This document shows positions 1 to 8,660 of a DNA stretch of 64,000 nt, piece after piece (position 1 is the first letter of the stretch; every line of letters starts with the position of its first letter). The translations under genes and the position numbers were made by a program. The stretch is from JBCCFC01 sp965213595. GTDB taxonomy: Bacteria > Chloroflexota > Anaerolineae > Caldilineales > Caldilineaceae. The notes below the pieces were generated by a model. It was not told the origin of the DNA. It saw only the letters and a program-made list of their open reading frames with translations, and searched no databases. The stretch spans positions 310,001-374,000 of the forward strand of contig CBDBZO010000002.1 in NCBI GenBank assembly GCA_965213595.1, in the 5' to 3' direction.

Positions 1-239
1 GTGATCTGCTGGATGCGCAGCGGAATCGGGCGACCGGGGTGCACGAAGCGCACGAAGCGGTCGAGCACGCGCGCGTCGCGCCCGTCTGCTGTGAAGCGAA
101 CCGCGCCAATTTCGATAATTTCGTCCTTGTCGGCCTTGAGGCCGGTCGTCTCCAAATCGAGCGCGACGTAGACGTGCGCGGTGGTGTCGGATAAATTCTC
201 GTCAAATGCAGGCAAGGTCAGGGTGGAGCGGTCGAGCAT
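1..239 (-). CDS. DnaQ-like 3'-5' exonuclease domain protein (N-terminal fragment)
   Basis: This is the first 79 or so codons of a gene that runs off the left edge on the minus strand, starting at the ATG at 239. The frame reads MLDRSTLTLPAF and then VALDLETTGL, followed by DEIIEIGAVRF and a proline-rich IPLRIQQIT segment. This is the ExoI motif of the DEDD exonuclease family (catalytic D and E in DLETT) plus the strand that follows it. Such domains sit at the N-terminus of DinG-like helicases, PolC/epsilon subunits and free-standing exonucleases. The visible part cannot tell these apart; a DinG-type exonuclease-helicase is one option because the exonuclease domain starts close to the N-terminus. 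Confidence 0.75.
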   Translation of the reverse strand, partial: MLDRSTLTLPAFDENLSDTTAHVYVALDLETTGLKADKDEIIEIGAVRFTADGRDARVLDRFVRFVHPGRPIPLRIQQI

Positions 240-354
240 GGGGAGAGGCTTTCTAGCCGCAGTGCGCGAGACGGCAAGGGTCGGGTCAGGCAGAAATTTT
301 CAACGCGGAGGGCGCAAAGGATCGCGCGGAGGATCGCGGAGAGAAGTACAAGCG

Positions 355-936
355 TTACAACTCTACTTTGAGCAGAAAACCGTAGGTTACGTCGCCCTCG
401 CCATCCCACCAAGCCGTGATGCGCAGAACATACAGGCCCGGTTCCAGCGACAAATCAATTGCCTGTTCACTTATTAACGGCAGCGTTCCAGAAGGCTGAT
501 CTTGATAGTCCCACCAGCGATAGTTTCGCGGGCCTACATCAATACTCGTTTCATCTACCGGCATAATTTGCAGTTCGAGGTTGCTCGGCGGCTCTTCGAG
601 CGGCAGGTGAAGCTGTGCCTGAATCGGCGATGATGTAATTATGGGATCGGGCTGCGTTGGCACACCGATCATGTCCGCGCAGAGACCACCCGATTCGTTG
701 GACCAACAGAAAGTGCCGATACCCGATGTTTGCACTGAGCCATTGATCTCCAGCGTGGCGGGTGGTGGCTCTATATCGTCAACTGGCGATGTGGCAGTCG
801 ACGAGGGAAAGGTGACCGTTTCTGTTGGCTGCTCGACAGGTAGCTCGCTGATGCTGTAGGTGGCTGGCTCGATCGAGACGCAGCCGCATAGGAGCCAAGC
901 TCCCAAAAGCGCGGCGAAACGGCAATGGCTTCTCAT
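355..936 (-). CDS. Hypothetical lipoprotein
   Basis: A 193-residue protein of unknown function. I chose the ATG at 936 rather than the upstream one at 1017 because it gives a clean lipoprotein signal: MRSHCRFAALLGAWLLCGC, with the lipobox LLCGC predicting acylation at Cys19. The mature part begins with a Ser/Thr/Pro-rich linker (roughly residues 20-55). A beta-rich region follows that ends SLEPGLYVLRITAWWDGEGDVTYGFLLKVEL, which resembles the last strands of a pre-peptidase or carbohydrate-binding type beta-sandwich. It stands alone between the exonuclease gene and the divergently read glycosyltransferase. Function cannot be assigned. Confidence 0.7.
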   Translation of the reverse strand: MRSHCRFAALLGAWLLCGCVSIEPATYSISELPVEQPTETVTFPSSTATSPVDDIEPPPATLEINGSVQTSGIGTFCWSNESGGLCADMIGVPTQPDPIITSSPIQAQLHLPLEEPPSNLELQIMPVDETSIDVGPRNYRWWDYQDQPSGTLPLISEQAIDLSLEPGLYVLRITAWWDGEGDVTYGFLLKVEL

Positions 937-1065
937 ATAGTTCTTCGTATTCAAGAATTTGGCTCTTTTCACGAGACGCAGGCGAACGACAGTTGAGGAG
1001 CACGAATAGTATATCAATCAACAGTAAATTGCGCATGTTTCCACTTTGCGGCAAAATTAGCGGCC

Positions 1066-2187
1066 ATGTCCACTGCCGCCACGCTCACCCCGCTGCGCGT
1101 CTCCGTCGTGATGACGGTCTTTAACGAGCGCGCGTCCCTGCGCCGCCTGCTCGGCTCGCTGGCGGCACAAACCCAGCCTCCCCACGAAATCATCATCTGC
1201 GACGGCGGCAGCCGCGACGGCACGCCGGAGCTGGTGCGCGACTTCGTGGCCGCGCAGGGCGATGACTTTCCCACTGTGCAGTTGATTGTGGAGCCGGGAG
1301 CCAACATCAGCCGCGGCCGCAACGTGGCGATTGCGGCCGCGGCGGGGCCGGTGATTGCCTGTACGGATGCGGGCGTGCAGCTGGCGGCGGATTGGCTGGA
1401 GAATTTGGTCGCGCCTTTTGTTAGCGAGACCCCAACCCCTTCCCCTCTAGAGGGGAAGGGGCCACGAGACGCCATAATCAACAAAACCGGAAATGAGGGG
1501 ATGGGGTCGCCCCTCGCCGTCGCGGGCTTCTTCGAGCCCGACCCCAGCGGCCTCTTCCAAACCGCGCTCGCCGCCACCACGCTCCCCGCCCGCGACGAAA
1601 TCGATCCGCAAAAATTCCTGCCCAGCAGCCGCTCCGTCGCCTTTACCAAGGCGGCGTGGTCGCGGGCGGGCGGCTACCCCGAATGGCTCGATTACTGCGA
1701 GGATTTGCTCTTTGACTTCGCGCTCAACGAGCAGCGCTCCAGTGCGCCGACCGCCTTTGCCTGGGCCCCGCGCGCCACCGTTTACTTCCAGCCACGCGAA
1801 AGCTGGCGCCAATTTTGGATGCAGTACTACCGCTACGCCCGCGGCGACGGCAAGGCCGATCTCTGGCGCAAGCGCCATGCCCTGCGCTACGCTGTTTACC
1901 TGGTGCTGATTCCGGCGCTGGTCGGCCACGGCTTGCGGGGCGTCTTCGCGCGCTGGCTGGGCTGGGCCTGTCTGCTGGCGGGCGGCATTGCCTACTGCCG
2001 ACAGCCTTGGCGGCGCTTGAGCGCGTTGAGCAGCGAGTTGTCCACCATCGACCGCGCCCGCGCCGCTGCCCTCGTGCCGCTGCTGCGCGCCGCTGGCGAT
2101 GTGGCGAAGATGGCGGGGTATCCCGTTGGGCTGTGGTGGCGCTGGCGAAATCGTCACCTAGGTGAAATCTACTGGCGGAAGTCTTGA
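1066..2187 (+). CDS. Family 2 glycosyltransferase with an in-frame palindromic insert
   Basis: A 373-residue GT-A (GT2) glycosyltransferase. The N-terminus SVVMTVFNERASLRRLLGSL is the nucleotide-sugar binding strand. CDGGSRDGT (near residue 43) and ACTDAGVQL (near residue 103) are the first aspartate and DxD-like positions. The C-terminal 90 residues contain hydrophobic helices (YAVYLVLIPALVGHGL and WLGWACLLAGGIAYC), as in membrane-anchored family members. Between LVAPFV and LAVAGFF lies a hydrophilic segment of about 30 residues (SETPTPSPLEGKG onward) coded by a perfect 26-bp palindrome and flanking sequence; relatives would be expected to go straight from one to the other. The sugar donor and acceptor are unknown. 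Confidence 0.85.
   Translation: MSTAATLTPLRVSVVMTVFNERASLRRLLGSLAAQTQPPHEIIICDGGSRDGTPELVRDFVAAQGDDFPTVQLIVEPGANISRGRNVAIAAAAGPVIACTDAGVQLAADWLENLVAPFVSETPTPSPLEGKGPRDAIINKTGNEGMGSPLAVAGFFEPDPSGLFQTALAATTLPARDEIDPQKFLPSSRSVAFTKAAWSRAGGYPEWLDYCEDLLFDFALNEQRSSAPTAFAWAPRATVYFQPRESWRQFWMQYYRYARGDGKADLWRKRHALRYAVYLVLIPALVGHGLRGVFARWLGWACLLAGGIAYCRQPWRRLSALSSELSTIDRARAAALVPLLRAAGDVAKMAGYPVGLWWRWRNRHLGEIYWRKS
1436..1461. repeat. Perfect 26-bp palindrome inside the GT2 gene
   Basis: CCCCTTCCCCT-CTAG-AGGGGAAGGGG reads the same on both strands and sits in frame in the glycosyltransferase gene. Its C/G-run arms are of the type found in the spacer repeats at 4380-4425, 30420-30460 and 38890-38950. Confidence 0.9.
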
Positions 2188-2375
2188 CAAGATGCCGTTG
2201 GCAACGGCAAAGCAGGTTGCTGGCCGTGCGTCGCCCGTCCGCTGGATTTGCAGCCCAACCTCCCAGAGAAGCGCGGGCATTTTTGTCTCCCCAAACTTCG
2301 CGTTTGGCTCCCCTTGTGCTACAATACACCCACACAAATGTTCGAGGGCAAAGGTGAATTTTCAGGAGCAATTCC

Positions 2376-4331
2376 GTGGCAAAAAATAACGAGCAAGTCC
2401 TGTACGGGGCCGATCAGATTCAGGTGCTGGAAGGGCTGGAGGCCGTGCGCAAGCGGCCCGGCATGTATATCGGCGGCACCGACGGCAAGGCGCTGCACCA
2501 CATGGTCTACGAAGTCGTCGACAACGCGATCGACGAGGCCATGCAGGGGCGCTGCGATACGATTCAAATTGTGATTCACGAGGACGAAAGCGTCAGCGTG
2601 ACGGATAACGGCGCGGGCATCCCCGTCGACATTCAGAAGCAGACGGGCATGCCCGCCGTGACGGTGGTGATGACCAAGCTGCACGCGGGCGGCAAGTTTG
2701 GCGGCGGCGGCTACAAGGTCTCCGGCGGGCTGCACGGCGTGGGCGTTAGCGCTGTCAACGCCTTGAGCACGTGGATGGAGACGACGGTGCGGCGCAACGG
2801 CAAGGTCTACCGCCAGCGCTTCGAGCGCGGCGTGCCCGTCAGCGAAGTCGAGGTGGTTGGCGAGTGCGACCCCGGCGAGACGGGGACGACCCAGCGCTTT
2901 CTGCGCGACGACACGATCTTCCAGGTGGTGGACTACGACTGGCAGACGCTGGTGACCCGTTTGCGCGAGATGGCCTTTCTAACGCGCGGCGTGGACATTG
3001 AGCTGGTGGACGAGCGACCGCAGCGCAACGGCAAGCCGCCCAAGCAGCACAGCTTCTACTTCGAGGGCGGCGTCAAATCCTTTGTGCGCTACCTCAACAA
3101 GAATCGCACCACGCTGCACATGCCGATCTATGTTGACCAGGAGATCGAGACGACACAGGTGGAGGCGGCGATCCAGTACACGGACGGCTACAGCGATTCG
3201 CTGCACGCCTTTGCCAACACCATCAACACGCCCGACGGCGGCACGCACCTGACGGGGCTGCGCACGGCGATCACGCGCCAGGTCAACGACTATGCGCGCA
3301 AGCAGGGTTTCCTCAAGGACAACGACACCAACTTCTCCGGCGACGACACGCGTCAGGGCTTGACGGCCATCGTCAGCGTCAAGGTGATCGAGCCACAGTT
3401 TGAGGGGCAGAACAAGCTCAAGCTGCTCAACAACGAGGTGCGCTACCACGTGGAATCCGCGGTGGCCAACGCGGTGGGCCAGTGGATGGAGGAAAATCCG
3501 CGGGACGCCAAGCAGATTATCGAGAAGAGCCGCATGGCCTACCGCGCGCGCGAAGCCGCCAAAAAGGCGCGCGACCTCGTCTACCGCAAGAGCGCGCTCG
3601 AATCGATGACGCTGCCGGGCAAGCTGGCGGACTGCTCCAGCCGCAAGCCGGAGGAGTGTGAAATCTACCTTGTCGAGGGCGACAGCGCGGGCGGCACGGC
3701 CAAGCAGGGGCGCGACCGTCGCTTCCAGGCCATTCTGCCCCTGCGCGGCAAGATTCTCAACATCGAAAAGACGAGCCTGGACAAGGCGCTCGCCAACAAA
3801 GAAATTCAAGCGCTTATTACCGCGCTGGGCACGGGCATTGGCGAGAGCTTTGATATAAGCGGCCTGCGCTATCACCGGACGATTCTCATGACCGATGCGG
3901 ACGTGGATGGCGCGCACATCCGCACGCTGCTGCTCACCTTCTTCTTCCGCTACATGGAGCCGCTGGTCGCGGGCGGCCACCTCTACATCGCCCAGCCGCC
4001 GCTCTACCGCGTGACGGCCACGCGCAGCGAGAACGGCAAAAGCAAGCGGAGCAGCGACTACGTCTACGACGATCGCGAGCTGGAGGTGATGCGCAAGGAG
4101 CTGGGCCAGGACAACGTACGCATCGACCAGCGCTACAAGGGCCTCGGCGAGATGAACGATGAGCAGCTCTGGCTCACGACCATGAATCCGGAAAATCGCA
4201 CGATTCTCCAGGTCAGCATCGACGACGCCGCCGAGGCGGATCGCACCTTTGATATGCTGATGGGCAGCGCCGTGCCGCCCCGTCGCCGCTTTATCCAGAC
4301 GCACGCGGACCAGGCGACGCTGGATATCTAG
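2376..4331 (+). CDS. gyrB: DNA gyrase subunit B
   Basis: GyrB supplies the ATPase and TOPRIM parts of the GyrA2B2 topoisomerase that introduces negative supercoils. The 651 residues match the usual short bacterial form. GHKL ATPase motifs are visible (VYEVVDNAIDEA, VTDNGAGIP, GGLHGVGVSAVNALS). So are the TOPRIM acidic residues in LVEGDSAGG (about residue 434) and DADVDGAH (about residue 505), and the family ending QTHADQATLDI. The start is a GTG at 2376 preceded by AGGAG at the expected distance. A TACAAT hexamer at about 2322-2327 could be its -10 box, with no convincing -35. No gyrA, recF or dnaN is adjacent, so it is not in the dnaA-type cluster. A parE assignment is possible but less likely with this neighbourhood and motif set. 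Confidence 0.95.
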   Translation: MAKNNEQVLYGADQIQVLEGLEAVRKRPGMYIGGTDGKALHHMVYEVVDNAIDEAMQGRCDTIQIVIHEDESVSVTDNGAGIPVDIQKQTGMPAVTVVMTKLHAGGKFGGGGYKVSGGLHGVGVSAVNALSTWMETTVRRNGKVYRQRFERGVPVSEVEVVGECDPGETGTTQRFLRDDTIFQVVDYDWQTLVTRLREMAFLTRGVDIELVDERPQRNGKPPKQHSFYFEGGVKSFVRYLNKNRTTLHMPIYVDQEIETTQVEAAIQYTDGYSDSLHAFANTINTPDGGTHLTGLRTAITRQVNDYARKQGFLKDNDTNFSGDDTRQGLTAIVSVKVIEPQFEGQNKLKLLNNEVRYHVESAVANAVGQWMEENPRDAKQIIEKSRMAYRAREAAKKARDLVYRKSALESMTLPGKLADCSSRKPEECEIYLVEGDSAGGTAKQGRDRRFQAILPLRGKILNIEKTSLDKALANKEIQALITALGTGIGESFDISGLRYHRTILMTDADVDGAHIRTLLLTFFFRYMEPLVAGGHLYIAQPPLYRVTATRSENGKSKRSSDYVYDDRELEVMRKELGQDNVRIDQRYKGLGEMNDEQLWLTTMNPENRTILQVSIDDAAEADRTFDMLMGSAVPPRRRFIQTHADQATLDI

Positions 4332-4338
4332 AAAGACC

Positions 4339-4441
4339 GTAACGATTCAGCCTCCTGCCCAAATCTCTCTCTGCCTACACAGAGAACGGCCCCCCTCTCC
4401 CACCCCGGGAGAGGGGCTGGAGGGGAGGGCCGAATCGTTAC
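4339..4441. repeat. Spacer repeat with GTAACGATTC terminal inverted repeats
   Basis: GTAACGATTC at 4339-4348 is mirrored by GAATCGTTAC at 4432-4441. Between them lie C-run and G-run arms that can fold on each other (CCCCTCTCCC with GGGAGAGGGG). It follows gyrB directly and may also act as a transcription barrier. GTAACGATTC recurs at 32695, at the edge of the repeat that carries the insertion sequence. Confidence 0.8.
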
Positions 4442-4493
4442 CGCTGGCGCTTCCTCTTCGGATGAATGGCCGCCCACAAGCATCGCAACTACC

Positions 4494-7400
4494 TTGATGA
4501 GTAAAACTCCCCCGGCCCGTTCAGACGGCCGTCTTCGCCTCCACACTCTCCCACTCGGCCTCTTTACCCTGCTCAGCCTGATTCTGACGTGGCCGCTGCT
4601 GCCGCGACTTTTCACCCACGTGCCGGGCGTGGCCCAGTGGGCCTTTGATGAATCGACCTTTGTCTGGAATATCTGGTATCTCAAGCACGCCCTGATCGAC
4701 ACCCTGAGCAGCCCGCTCCACACCGAGCTGATCTACTACCCGCTCGGCATCGATCTCGTCCTCTATACCTACAACTTCTTCCACGCGCTGCTGGCCCAGC
4801 CGCTCTACCTCGCGTTAAACTTGCCCTTTGCCAGCAACGTCGTCCTGCTGAGCAGTTGGGCGTTTAGCGGCTATGGTGCGTTCCTGCTGGTGCGGTGGCT
4901 GTTAAAAGAAGAAAGACTAGAGATTGAAGATTGGGTGCCTAGCCATTTAGGGAACACCTGGCGTGAGCGAGTAACTAACCTTCAATCTTCAATCTTTCAT
5001 CCCTCGTTTGCTGCCGCCGCCGTCGCCGGCCTGCTCTTCGCCTTTTCGACGAACCGCGCCGTCTACGCCGCGCTGGGCCACTACGACATGGTCACCACAC
5101 AGTGGATTCCCTTCTACGCGCTCGCGCTGCTGCGAAGCCTGGACGGTTCGCGGACGGGGCGGCAGCGCCGAAAGTCGGCGGTGCTGGCGGGCGTGTTCTT
5201 TGCGTTTAACGGTTTGGCGGAGATGATCACGGCGGTGTTTTTGGCGATGTTCACGCTGATTGTCATCGTGATCTGGTTGACGCAGCGGAGACCCCTCCCC
5301 AGCCCTCCCCCAATAGGGGAGGGAGCCGTTGACGGGGGAGGCAACGATGCGTCCAGCTTACGCGGAACCGACAATATCAACGAATCAACAGCCCCTCCCC
5401 CCGCTGGGGGGAGGCTGGAAGGGGATCCAAACGCAGCCGATGAAACATCATTGAGGATTCCCCCGCGAGGTGGACTCCCAGTCCTCATTCTTCAATCTTT
5501 ACTCATCACCGGCGGCGTCGCCTTCCTGCTCTGGTCGCCCATCCTCGTCCCCATCCTCCGCCAATTCCTCATCCAGGATTTCTCCCTCCAGGGCTGGGGC
5601 GATGCGCTGATCCTCAGCGCCGACCTGCGCGGCTGGTTCACGCCGTCCACGCTGCACCCAATTTTTGGCGGCGACTTGCTGACCGAGCTGCGCGCCATTC
5701 GCCTGCGCGTCCTCGTCCCCGACGGCGCGGCGCAGGCCGTGGGCTTCCGCGATTTCAACACCGTCTTTCTCGGCTGGGCCACGCTGGCGCTGGCGCTGGT
5801 CGGCGCGCTGGCCTTTTGGCGACGGGTGCGGCTGTGGGTGTGGACGAGCATAATCTTCGGCCTCTTCACGCTCGGCCCGCTGCTGCAAATCAATGGCCAG
5901 TACCGCTTTGATCTCGACGGCATCGAGGCGACCTTTCCCCTGCCCTACGCCCTGCTTCACTACCTGCCCATCATCCGCGCCAACCGCGCGCCGAACCGCA
6001 ATAGCGTGGTGCTGATGTTGGGGCTGGCGGTGCTGGTGGGGTATGGGGTCTATTACTTACTGCGTATTGCTTACCGTTGGTGGGAACGCCGGAGATCGCG
6101 GCCAACGAACCAAGCAATAAGCAATAAGCAACAAGCACTACCCACCGCGCTCGCTTCGATTTTTGCTGCGTTGTTAATCTTCGAGCACCTTACCCTCCCC
6201 TTCCCGCTGTCGGACGCGCGCGTGCCGGAAGTCTACGAATTGATTGCCGCCGAAGCAGAGGGCGAGACCGCCGTGCTCAACGTGCCGCTGGGGTGGCGCA
6301 ATTCGTTTGGCATTCTGGGCAACGGGCCGGAGCGGACGCGCTTGCAGTACTTTCAAACCGTCCACGGCCAGCCGATGCTCGGCGGCAACATCAGCCGCGC
6401 GCCCGATTTTAAGTGGGACTATTTCGCGCGCATCCCGCTTTTTGACGCGTTTATCGCCATCCAGCGCGACGGCGAGATCAGCGAAGAGCAGCGGGCCGCC
6501 GCCCAAGCCCAGGCCGACGAACTGATGCTGCTCTACGACATCGGCTACGTGATTCTGCACCCGCCCATCGAGCAGCGCCCGCCCTACAGCGAAGTCGACA
6601 GCGCAGGCAACGCCACCTGGCAGGCCGCGTGGAATTTTGCGCGCGACGTGCTGCCGCTGGAGGACGAACCCTTCTGGACGGGCGACGGCCCCGAAGGTGA
6701 AATCGAAGCGTACCGCGTTGTGCAGCCGCCGGGCGACAATGCCTTTGCACTCGGCTTTGGTGAACCCGGCACGTTCCCCTATCGCGGCGAAGGCTGGGAC
6801 GAGGCGGAGATCGATGTAATTTACAACGTGCCCGCTATTTGGGCCACGGCGCAAACCAGCCGCAATTTCCTGCCCCTGCGCGACGTCGACCGCAGCGCCA
6901 ATTACGCACTGCGCCTGCGTGCCCGTCCCTTCGCCTACCCCGGCGCGCCGCCGCAGATGGTCACGCCGCTGGTTAACGGCGAGCTGCTGGCGACGCAAAC
7001 GCTGGTTGACGACTGGCAGACGGTGGAATGGAGCGTGCCGAGCGCAGCACTAATGGATGGTCTGAACCGCATCGAATGGCAGTGGAGCCGCGCCGATGCC
7101 CCGCGCGATGTATTGCCTGGCGAGCGCCTAATAGGCAGCACGGGCGTCGAGCTACCCGTGGACGTGGAGATTACGGGCGAGGCGGGCTTTATTGCGCTCT
7201 TTAACGAAGTGGGCGAGCAGAGCGAAGGCTCGGTGGGTCGACGCGGGGTGAATGTCACCGTGCTCGCGCCGGGCAGCGGCGAGATCGTCGACCAGCGGGG
7301 ATTTGACACGGCAGCCAACGAATTTGAAAGCAAGGCGCTAGTAGATTTTTTGAGCGGGATCGAGGACGGTCAGATTGTGCTGGTCGCCAGCCAGCAAAAT

Positions 7401-7658
7401 CGTGAGGCAGGTGAGGATGCAACAGCCTTCCTCACGGCGGAAGCTATCGATACGCTGCGCAACTTGGGCGCAGATGTGACGCCGGAGGGGCTGCGCGGTC
7501 AAGCCTTTGCGATTGTCGGTGTGCAGGGCAGCGAGCCGGGCAGCGCCGAAATTGAAATTCGAGAAGAGCGCCCATATTTAGGTGTGGGTCTAAACGATGA
7601 CAGGCGTACGCTGACGGCGGCGGTGGAAAGTGTGGAAATCAGAAAGATTGAAGATTAA
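4494..7658 (+). CDS. Large GT-C-like membrane protein with C-terminal ILEI domain
   Basis: A 1054-residue protein. The first half has about ten hydrophobic helices, starting at LPLGLFTLLSLILTWPLLPRLF, with an acidic early loop (FDESTFVWNIWYLKHAL) as in multispanning GT-C or YfhO-like lipid-linked sugar transferases. A large extracytoplasmic region follows. The last 150 residues (GVNVTVLAPGSGEIVDQRGFDT, FLSGIEDGQIVLVASQ, ALRNLGAD-like) match the interleukin-like EMT inducer (ILEI/FAM3) fold that is found on some bacterial surface glycosyltransferases. Hydrophilic in-frame inserts that match intergenic repeats lie at nucleotides 4918-5000, 5291-5425 and 6052-6136, mostly in loops between helices. 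The stop codon lies in another repeat, giving the ending RKIED. Catalytic activity is not proven. Confidence 0.75.
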   Translation: MMSKTPPARSDGRLRLHTLPLGLFTLLSLILTWPLLPRLFTHVPGVAQWAFDESTFVWNIWYLKHALIDTLSSPLHTELIYYPLGIDLVLYTYNFFHALLAQPLYLALNLPFASNVVLLSSWAFSGYGAFLLVRWLLKEERLEIEDWVPSHLGNTWRERVTNLQSSIFHPSFAAAAVAGLLFAFSTNRAVYAALGHYDMVTTQWIPFYALALLRSLDGSRTGRQRRKSAVLAGVFFAFNGLAEMITAVFLAMFTLIVIVIWLTQRRPLPSPPPIGEGAVDGGGNDASSLRGTDNINESTAPPPAGGRLEGDPNAADETSLRIPPRGGLPVLILQSLLITGGVAFLLWSPILVPILRQFLIQDFSLQGWGDALILSADLRGWFTPSTLHPIFGGDLLTELRAIRLRVLVPDGAAQAVGFRDFNTVFLGWATLALALVGALAFWRRVRLWVWTSIIFGLFTLGPLLQINGQYRFDLDGIEATFPLPYALLHYLPIIRANRAPNRNSVVLMLGLAVLVGYGVYYLLRIAYRWWERRRSRPTNQAISNKQQALPTALASIFAALLIFEHLTLPFPLSDARVPEVYELIAAEAEGETAVLNVPLGWRNSFGILGNGPERTRLQYFQTVHGQPMLGGNISRAPDFKWDYFARIPLFDAFIAIQRDGEISEEQRAAAQAQADELMLLYDIGYVILHPPIEQRPPYSEVDSAGNATWQAAWNFARDVLPLEDEPFWTGDGPEGEIEAYRVVQPPGDNAFALGFGEPGTFPYRGEGWDEAEIDVIYNVPAIWATAQTSRNFLPLRDVDRSANYALRLRARPFAYPGAPPQMVTPLVNGELLATQTLVDDWQTVEWSVPSAALMDGLNRIEWQWSRADAPRDVLPGERLIGSTGVELPVDVEITGEAGFIALFNEVGEQSEGSVGRRGVNVTVLAPGSGEIVDQRGFDTAANEFESKALVDFLSGIEDGQIVLVASQQNREAGEDATAFLTAEAIDTLRNLGADVTPEGLRGQAFAIVGVQGSEPGSAEIEIREERPYLGVGLNDDRRTLTAAVESVEIRKIED
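5291..5425. repeat. Intragenic copy of a spacer repeat
   Basis: The arms ACCCCTCCCCAGCCCTCC and GGGGAGGCTGGAAGGGGAT are shared with the intergenic copy at 57766-57862, in the same order and orientation. Here the element is read through in frame and adds about 45 hydrophilic residues (PLPSPPPIGEGAVDGG onward) to the membrane protein. Confidence 0.85.
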
Positions 7659-7762
7659 AGATTGTAACTGCGTCCCCGGCACGCGCCGCCTAACGCTTCG
7701 TCTTCCAAGTTGCGCGTGGCGCGTGCCGGGGACGCGACTTTGCAATCTTAATCTTCAATCTT
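7644..7762. terminator. Nested inverted repeat between convergent genes; likely bidirectional terminator
   Basis: The outer arms AAGATTGAAGATTAAAGATT (7644 on) and its imperfect mirror at 7743-7762 enclose a perfect 18-bp stem (7670-7687 with 7718-7735, GCGTCCCCGGCACGCGCC). The outer arms overlap the last codons of both flanking genes, so both proteins end in KIED. Confidence 0.75.
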
Positions 7763-8524
7763 CATTCTTCGATACGTCCTCACCATCTTCTCCCACGGCA
7801 GCCGGCCCGTGCGCAGCCGAATCAACGTATACACCGCCCGCAAAATTTCCCAGCGGCTGATCTTACTCGCGCCCTCTGTGCGGTTGACAAAGGTGATGGG
7901 CACTTCGCCGGTGCGGAAGCCCGCGCGCTCGCAGAGGAAAGCCATTTCGGTGAGGAAGCTGTAGCCGCTGCTAAAGATGGCGTCGAGATCGATGGTCTCG
8001 AGCACGGCGCGGCGGTAGACGCGGAAGCCCGCCGTGCAGTCGCGGATGGTGATGCCGAGGATGAGGTGCGCCAGCCAGTTGGCGCCGTAGCTGATCAGCC
8101 GACGCGGCAGCGTGCAGCCAACGACGCGCCCGCCCGCCACGTAGCGGCTGCCCACCACGAGGTCGCACGACTCGCTGATTGCCTTGTCCAGCAGCCTGGG
8201 CAAATCTTCCGGGTCGTGGCTAAAGTCGGCGTCTATCGTACACAAAAAGCGGTAGCCGCGCGCGAGGCCAAAGGCAAAGCCCGCCTTGTAGGCCGTGCCG
8301 AGGCCCAGCTTGCCCGCCCGGTGCAGGACGTGCACGCCCGCGTCGCCAGCCGCCAGTTCGTCCGCAACCCGGCCCGTTCCGTCCGGCGAGCCATCGTCGA
8401 CGACGAGCACGTGCACGTCAACCGGCAGCGCCCGCAGCCGCCCCACCAGCCGCGCCAAATTCTCGCGCTCGTTGTAGGTGGGGAGGATGACGAGGGGCGG
8501 ATGAAGAAGTGTTGTGTTATCCAT
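7748..8524 (-). CDS. Polyprenyl-phosphate mannose synthase-like GT2 enzyme
   Basis: A 258-residue soluble GT2 enzyme of the dolichyl-phosphate mannosyltransferase (DPM1/Ppm1) type. It would move mannose or another hexose from a nucleotide sugar to a polyprenyl phosphate at the inner face of the membrane. Visible motifs are ILPTYNERENL, VDDGSPDGTG, the metal-binding DADFSHDPEDLP, VGSRYV, and the family signature CTAGFRVYRRAVLE with FINR/VNRTEGASKIS near the end. There is no membrane tail. It lies between two GT-C-like membrane proteins that could use such lipid-linked sugars, which supports a shared surface-glycosylation role. The C-terminal KIED is coded by a repeat arm shared with the convergent neighbour. 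Confidence 0.88.
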   Translation of the reverse strand: MDNTTLLHPPLVILPTYNERENLARLVGRLRALPVDVHVLVVDDGSPDGTGRVADELAAGDAGVHVLHRAGKLGLGTAYKAGFAFGLARGYRFLCTIDADFSHDPEDLPRLLDKAISESCDLVVGSRYVAGGRVVGCTLPRRLISYGANWLAHLILGITIRDCTAGFRVYRRAVLETIDLDAIFSSGYSFLTEMAFLCERAGFRTGEVPITFVNRTEGASKISRWEILRAVYTLIRLRTGRLPWEKMVRTYRRMKIED

Positions 8525-8537
8525 GAAGAATTGTTGG

Positions 8538-8627
8538 TACTGCTTATTGCGTATTGCTTATTGCTTGGCTCGTTGGCAGCGACGCCGGATTGCGACTAAC
8601 CCCTAAGCAATAAGCACTAAGCAATAC
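8538..8627. repeat. Inverted repeat of TATTGCTTATTGCTT type
   Basis: TACTGCTTATTGCGTATTGC at 8538 is mirrored by AAGCAATAAGCACTAAGCAA at 8604. It lies in the spacer between two divergent genes. A relative is read in frame inside the membrane protein gene at 6052-6136. Confidence 0.8.
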
Positions 8628-8660
8628 GAAATACCCCCGATTATCCGCAACCCGCCCCAC

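Noticed and set aside
181..477. 98-residue frame on the plus strand near the left edge
   Set aside because: It crosses the start of the exonuclease gene and a GCGGAG-type repeat and ends inside the lipoprotein gene on the other strand.
2979..4304. Long open frame on the minus strand opposite gyrB
   Set aside because: It is the antisense shadow of a GC-rich conserved gene. The peptide is low-complexity (Val, Ala, Arg, His rich) with no family look.
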